16,058 nt of DNA from Solirubrobacteraceae bacterium. GTDB lineage: Bacteria; Actinomycetota; Thermoleophilia; Solirubrobacterales; Solirubrobacteraceae. Shown here piece by piece: positions 12,929 to 16,058 of this stretch. The position numbers were made by a program, and so were the translations under genes. Where the stretch lies: positions 1 to 16,058 of the forward strand of contig JASHQV010000086.1 of the NCBI GenBank assembly GCA_030038955.1, given 5' to 3'. Positions within the stretch are counted from its first letter, which is position 1. Each line of letters opens with the position of its first letter. The notes under the pieces are model-generated. The model saw only the letters and a list, made by a program, of their open reading frames with translations, did no database searches and had not been told where the DNA came from.

Positions 12929-14400
12929 CACCGCGGTGTGCCCGCACCAAAATGCCGGCGCACCATCGGCGTCACGTCCTGCAGCGACCACTGGCGGCGG
13001 GCCGCCGCCGAATCCGGCCCGGTCCCACACCATAGCAACGCGCCGAGCGAGTCGGAGCGGTGCAGCGAGCCATGGCTGCCGCCGCCGACGTGGTCGGCGC
13101 CGCCCCAGTCGACGAACTCGTATCCGGGCGACGCGGACAGCAGCACGTCTCCGGCGTTCGAGCAGTTGAGCGCCGACCACACGCGCGCCAGCGCGTCCGG
13201 GTAGTCGGGGCTGTCGAAGCGGCCGTCAGCGACCTCCGCGCCCAGCGCCCCGAGCTCGCCCTCGACGCTCCAGCGTCCGCCGCGCGGATCCTCGAGCTCG
13301 CCCCCGGGCGCGAACCGCAGCTCGCCGCGGGCGCCCCGGACGACCGCCTCGTCCGCGGCCGACGCCATGAACATCACCAGGTCGACCCCGTCGAGCGCGA
13401 GCGCGTTCGCGACCGCGAGCTCGAGCAGCTCGTCGCGGCGGTCCTGATCGAGCACGTAGATCATCGCCGAGCGTTGCGCCGGGCAGAGCGCGAGCGCGGC
13501 CCCCGCCGAGCGGGCGGCGCTCGGCGTGGCGACGGGCATCTCGGCGAACGGCAGGTCGAGGCGGATGCGGGCCTCGACGCCAGCCTGCGAGTGGTCGGAG
13601 GCGACGATCACCGCGTGCTGCTCGAGGAACTGCTCGGGCCCGCCGGCGGCGTGCATCAGCCGCTCGAGCTGACGGTCGGCCGCGGCGATCGAGCTGACCT
13701 GTGCGTACGGGCCGTTGCGGTGCGACCACGCGTCGGTGTCGGGCAGCGACAGCAGCAGGAAGTCGAACAGGTCGTGCTCGGCCAGGTACGCGGCGACGCA
13801 GCCGGCGTGCTGGTCGCGCACGCCCGGCATCCCCAGCTGGCCGCGGCAGCCGGTCCGGCGGCTGGCGTACAGGTCGGCGTAGAACAGCTCCAAGGGTCCG
13901 TCGATCGTGCGCCGGAACAGCGTCGAGGTGACGATCCGCGCGAGCGCGCTCTCGCCCGCCACCTCGTGCGGGTGGCGGCCACGGTAGATCAGATACGTGG
14001 TGCCGGCCGTCCGCACGTCGATGTCGTCGAGCGACTCGAACACGGTCTCGACCTCGGGCGACAGGTGCTCGGCGTTCATCCGGTAGATCGTGTCGGTGAG
14101 CGAACGGACGACGCCGAACCGGCGCGTGGCCGGGAAGCTCGAGCCGTACTCGACGTAGCGCCGCTCGTCCCGGTGGTACCAGTTCATGCTCGGGATCAGG
14201 TGCCGGTCCGGGCCGACGCCGGTGGTCAGCGAAGCAGCACACACGGGCGTCACCGAGGGGAACGCGGCGACGCTGTCGGGCACGTACACGCCGTTGTGCA
14301 TGATCCGTTCGAGCGCCGGAGCGCGCCCGGATGCGACCGCCCGCTCAAGCATCTCCGGCTTGAGCGCGTCGATCACGACGAGGACGAGCTTTTCGGTCAA
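12928..14400 (-). CDS. Alkaline phosphatase superfamily hydrolase (phosphodiesterase/nucleotide pyrophosphatase-like)
   Basis: The metal-dependent hydrolase has about 490 residues and carries the superfamily's set of ligands: Asp11 (VVIDALKP), candidate nucleophile Thr51 (FPSVTPVCAASLTTG), Asp223 and His227 (LPDTDAWSHR), Asp269-His270 (ASDHSQ) and His443 (GGGSHGS). It resembles the AlkP-type nucleotide pyrophosphatase/phosphodiesterase group. The natural substrate is not evident. No signal peptide or membrane helix is seen, so it appears cytoplasmic. The start is uncertain: TTG 14400 begins right at the domain (TEKLVLVVIDALKPEML), while an upstream TTG at 14436 adds 12 residues; neither has a good ribosome-binding site. 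It follows the DUF4126-like gene closely. Its stop codon abuts a palindromic element, which may have reshaped its C-terminus. Confidence 0.85.
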   Translation of the reverse strand: MTEKLVLVVIDALKPEMLERAVASGRAPALERIMHNGVYVPDSVAAFPSVTPVCAASLTTGVGPDRHLIPSMNWYHRDERRYVEYGSSFPATRRFGVVRSLTDTIYRMNAEHLSPEVETVFESLDDIDVRTAGTTYLIYRGRHPHEVAGESALARIVTSTLFRRTIDGPLELFYADLYASRRTGCRGQLGMPGVRDQHAGCVAAYLAEHDLFDFLLLSLPDTDAWSHRNGPYAQVSSIAAADRQLERLMHAAGGPEQFLEQHAVIVASDHSQAGVEARIRLDLPFAEMPVATPSAARSAGAALALCPAQRSAMIYVLDQDRRDELLELAVANALALDGVDLVMFMASAADEAVVRGARGELRFAPGGELEDPRGGRWSVEGELGALGAEVADGRFDSPDYPDALARVWSALNCSNAGDVLLSASPGYEFVDWGGADHVGGGSHGSLHRSDSLGALLWCGTGPDSAAARRQWSLQDVTPMVRRHFGAGTPR

Positions 14401-14462
14401 CGCGTCAGCGCGAGATCTGCCCGGCCCAGCCCGCAATCGATCTGGCCGAGCGTGCGATCCAT
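14397..14462 (-). CDS. Possible 21-codon ORF between the DUF4126-like and phosphatase genes
   Basis: ATG 14462 is 5 bp after the DUF4126-like stop codon and opens a 21-residue frame (MDRTLGQIDCGLGRADLALT followed by R). Its TGA overlaps the phosphatase TTG start as TTGA. It could couple translation of the two genes, but if the phosphatase starts at TTG 14436 this is only an out-of-frame shadow. There is no homology or ribosome-binding-site support. Confidence 0.2.
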   Translation of the reverse strand: MDRTLGQIDCGLGRADLALTR

Positions 14463-14467
14463 CGGGC

Positions 14468-15061
14468 TCAACGCAGGATCCGCAGACCGGCGTACTTCTG
14501 CTGCCCGCGCTGGCGACCTCGCAGCAGCAGCCACAGCAGCGCCAGCAACGCGATCGGGCCGACCGGCGGCGCCACCACCGAAAGCAGACCGATCAGCAGC
14601 GCCGAGCCGTCCGCGATCACCGGTAGCCCGACGGCCGCCGCGCTCTGATCCAGGCGGTTCCGCAGCCGCGTCAGGAACGGCCTCGACGCCGCGATTCCGA
14701 CGGCGGCACACACCACCCCACCGACCCAGCCCGGCCACACGGCGTAGCCGCCGCGCGCCAGCGAGCCGGCGAAGAACATCCCGCCGATCACCAGCGAGAT
14801 CAGCATCAGCACGTACGTCCCGGAGCCGCCACGCCGCTGCTCAGCGAAAGCCGAGCGCTCCAGCATCACCAGCACCGCCGTGGCCGCGACCAGCACGAGC
14901 AGGAACCAGGAGCTCTGCAGGAAACTGTAGGAGGTGCCGTTGAAGCGGATCTCGACGTCGCCGGCGGCGAGCGCGCCCGCCGCCAGCCCCGGCAGGAACG
15001 GCCGGATTCCGACTGCCGCCGCGATCCCGATGCCCTGGAATATGTCGAAGGCGAGATGCAT
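14468..15061 (-). CDS. DUF4126-like integral membrane protein
   Basis: The 197-residue protein begins MHLAFDIFQGIGIAAAVGIR, followed by PFLPGLAAGALAAGDVEI, a pattern I associate with the DUF4126 family of uncharacterised bacterial membrane proteins. Hydrophobic segments lie at about 10-34, 52-68, 84-102, 106-124 and 145-180. The C-terminus is basic (RGRQRGQQKYAGLRILR), so it is probably cytoplasmic. ATG 15061 is chosen because the frame upstream of it is not protein-like and runs into the divergent promoter region. It is probably cotranscribed with the phosphatase gene. The function is unknown. Confidence 0.75.
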   Translation of the reverse strand: MHLAFDIFQGIGIAAAVGIRPFLPGLAAGALAAGDVEIRFNGTSYSFLQSSWFLLVLVAATAVLVMLERSAFAEQRRGGSGTYVLMLISLVIGGMFFAGSLARGGYAVWPGWVGGVVCAAVGIAASRPFLTRLRNRLDQSAAAVGLPVIADGSALLIGLLSVVAPPVGPIALLALLWLLLRGRQRGQQKYAGLRILR

Positions 15062-15165
15062 CGTGCTGTACCGTGACGGAGCGTGACGATAGACGACACG
15101 GCGCCGGTGCTCACCGACCGGAGCAGCCGCAGGTGCCGCCGGCAACTGTCCCGGAGGGCGCCGAG
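15062..15165. promoter_or_regulatory. Divergent intergenic region between the DUF4126-like and aminotransferase genes
   Basis: This 104-bp region must hold promoters for both directions. CGTGACG occurs twice, at 15072-15078 and 15082-15088, one helical turn apart, which could be a direct-repeat operator. On the plus strand GGAGGG precedes the aminotransferase ATG by about 9 nt. I saw no clear -35/-10 pair. Confidence 0.4.
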
Positions 15166-16058
15166 ATGAGCCCGTCCACCCGCCCACCCCGGTCCACCTC
15201 GCGGGACATCGAGCGCTACGCAGCTCTGTTCGCCCGACGCACGCAGGTGATGAAGTCATCCGCGATGCGCGACCTGATGGCGCTGACCGAGCGCGACGAC
15301 GTGATCTCGCTAGCCGGTGGCATGCCTGACACCTCCACGTTCCCGGCCGACTCCTACGCCGCGCTGATGGGTCGGGTGGCGGCGCAGTCGTGCTCGCGCG
15401 CGCTGCAGTACGGGCCGACCGAGGGGCTGGCGGCGGTCAAGGACTGCATCGTCCGGGTGATGCGCGCCGAGGCCACCGACGTCGACGTCGACGACGTGCT
15501 CGTCACGACCGGCGGCCAGCAGGTGATCGACCTGGTCGCGAAGACGCTGTTGGACCCCGGCGACGTGGTCGTCGCCGAAGCGCCCACGTATCCCGGCGCG
15601 GTGCCCACGTTCTGCGCCTATCAGGCGGAGGTCGTGCAGGTCACGATGGACCGTGACGGGATGCGCGTCGACGAGCTCGACGAGCTGCTCGACCGGCTCG
15701 AGGCCGGTGGCCGCCGCCCGAAGTTCATCTACACCGTCCCCAGCTTCCACAACCCGGCCGGGGTGACGCTGTCGCTCGAGCGTCGCCGGCAGCTTGTGCA
15801 GCTGGCCGGCGAGCGCGAGCTGCTGATCCTCGAGGACAACCCCTACGGGCTGCTGCGCTACGAGGGCGAGGCGCTGCCTACCCTGTACTCGCTCGACAGC
15901 GAGTTCGTGATCTACGCCGGCACCTTCTCCAAGATCCTGTCCCCCGGCGTGCGGCTCGGCTGGGCGGTCGCGCCGGCGCCGGTGCTGGCGAAGATGAACA
16001 TCGGCAAGCAGGCCAGCGACCTGTGCTCGTCGTCGATCTCGCAGTACTTCGTGAGCGC
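15166..16058 (+). CDS. Class I/II PLP-dependent aminotransferase (2-aminoadipate aminotransferase/LysN-like), 3' end cut by window edge
   Basis: The first 297 residues or so of a fold-type I aminotransferase are present. Visible features are DVISLAGGMPDTSTFP (about residues 46-61), the substrate/cofactor segment ALQYGPTEGLAAVKD, VTTGGQQVIDLVAKTLLDPG, the PLP-ring asparagine in VPSFHNPAGVTLS, the aspartate/tyrosine in EDNPYGLLRYEG, and the Schiff-base lysine Lys256 in AGTFSKILSPGVRLGW. These resemble the stand-alone LysN/2-aminoadipate or aromatic/branched-chain aminotransferases related to MocR C-terminal domains. There is no N-terminal GntR helix-turn-helix here, so it is an enzyme rather than a MocR regulator. 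ATG 15166 has a strong GGAGGG. Substrate cannot be fixed from the sequence, and about 100 C-terminal residues lie outside the window. Confidence 0.93.
   Translation, partial: MSPSTRPPRSTSRDIERYAALFARRTQVMKSSAMRDLMALTERDDVISLAGGMPDTSTFPADSYAALMGRVAAQSCSRALQYGPTEGLAAVKDCIVRVMRAEATDVDVDDVLVTTGGQQVIDLVAKTLLDPGDVVVAEAPTYPGAVPTFCAYQAEVVQVTMDRDGMRVDELDELLDRLEAGGRRPKFIYTVPSFHNPAGVTLSLERRRQLVQLAGERELLILEDNPYGLLRYEGEALPTLYSLDSEFVIYAGTFSKILSPGVRLGWAVAPAPVLAKMNIGKQASDLCSSSISQYFVS

Noticed and set aside
13060..14943. 627-codon plus-strand open frame
   Set aside because: It is antisense to the phosphatase and DUF4126-like genes, and the product is Arg/Gly/Val-rich without domains; this is typical of high-GC antisense frames.
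1..16058. tRNA, rRNA, CRISPR arrays, integrase or transposase genes
   Set aside because: None was recognisable on either strand in this window.

Overview
The window is chromosomal DNA of very high G+C content (around 70% by eye) with dense, codirectional, often overlapping genes. The Bacillus-like split cytochrome bc complex, menaquinone-type UbiE/MenG, GtrA/GT-C glycosylation genes and actinobacterial codon use suggest a deep-branching actinobacterium, most likely class Thermoleophilia (Solirubrobacterales-like). That placement is inference; no rRNA or other marker is present.

Left half (1-7121), all on the minus strand, read from right to left: hemB (ALA dehydratase), a fused AhbA-AhbB-type siroheme-decarboxylase-like protein with tandem Lrp/AsnC-like domains, hemL (glutamate-1-semialdehyde aminomutase), a small HepS-like helical protein, then the quinol-cytochrome c reductase genes qcrA (Rieske), qcrB (cytochrome b, N-terminal half) and qcrC (subunit IV fused to cytochrome c), and finally ubiE/menG, which runs off the left edge. 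The first four genes overlap one another. This puts tetrapyrrole synthesis, the haem-bearing bc complex and the last step of menaquinone synthesis in one run: cofactor, complex and electron donor.

Middle (7122-10405): a 96-bp divergent promoter region carries a perfect 12-bp inverted repeat. It separates hemB from a 72-residue membrane protein on the plus strand. An ABC exporter pair (ATPase and ABC-2 permease, minus strand) follows, then a divergent YmdB-family metallophosphoesterase.

Right half (10414-16058): a GT-C membrane glycosyltransferase with a PepSY-like N-terminal region, overlapped by a GtrA-like flippase gene; an alkaline-phosphatase-superfamily hydrolase; and a DUF4126-like membrane protein (all minus strand). 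A class I PLP aminotransferase (plus strand) is cut by the right edge.

The least expected content is three long palindromic elements of 161-170 bp. Two (678-847 and 12768-12928) are diverged copies of one family with about 21-bp terminal inverted repeats. The third (1606-1769) is an unrelated palindrome with a perfect 14-bp terminal repeat. Each lies between the 3' end of one minus-strand gene and the 5' end of the next, and in two cases the element boundary falls inside the stop codon. They look like MITE-type or structured-RNA elements. No tRNA, rRNA, CRISPR array or transposase gene was seen.
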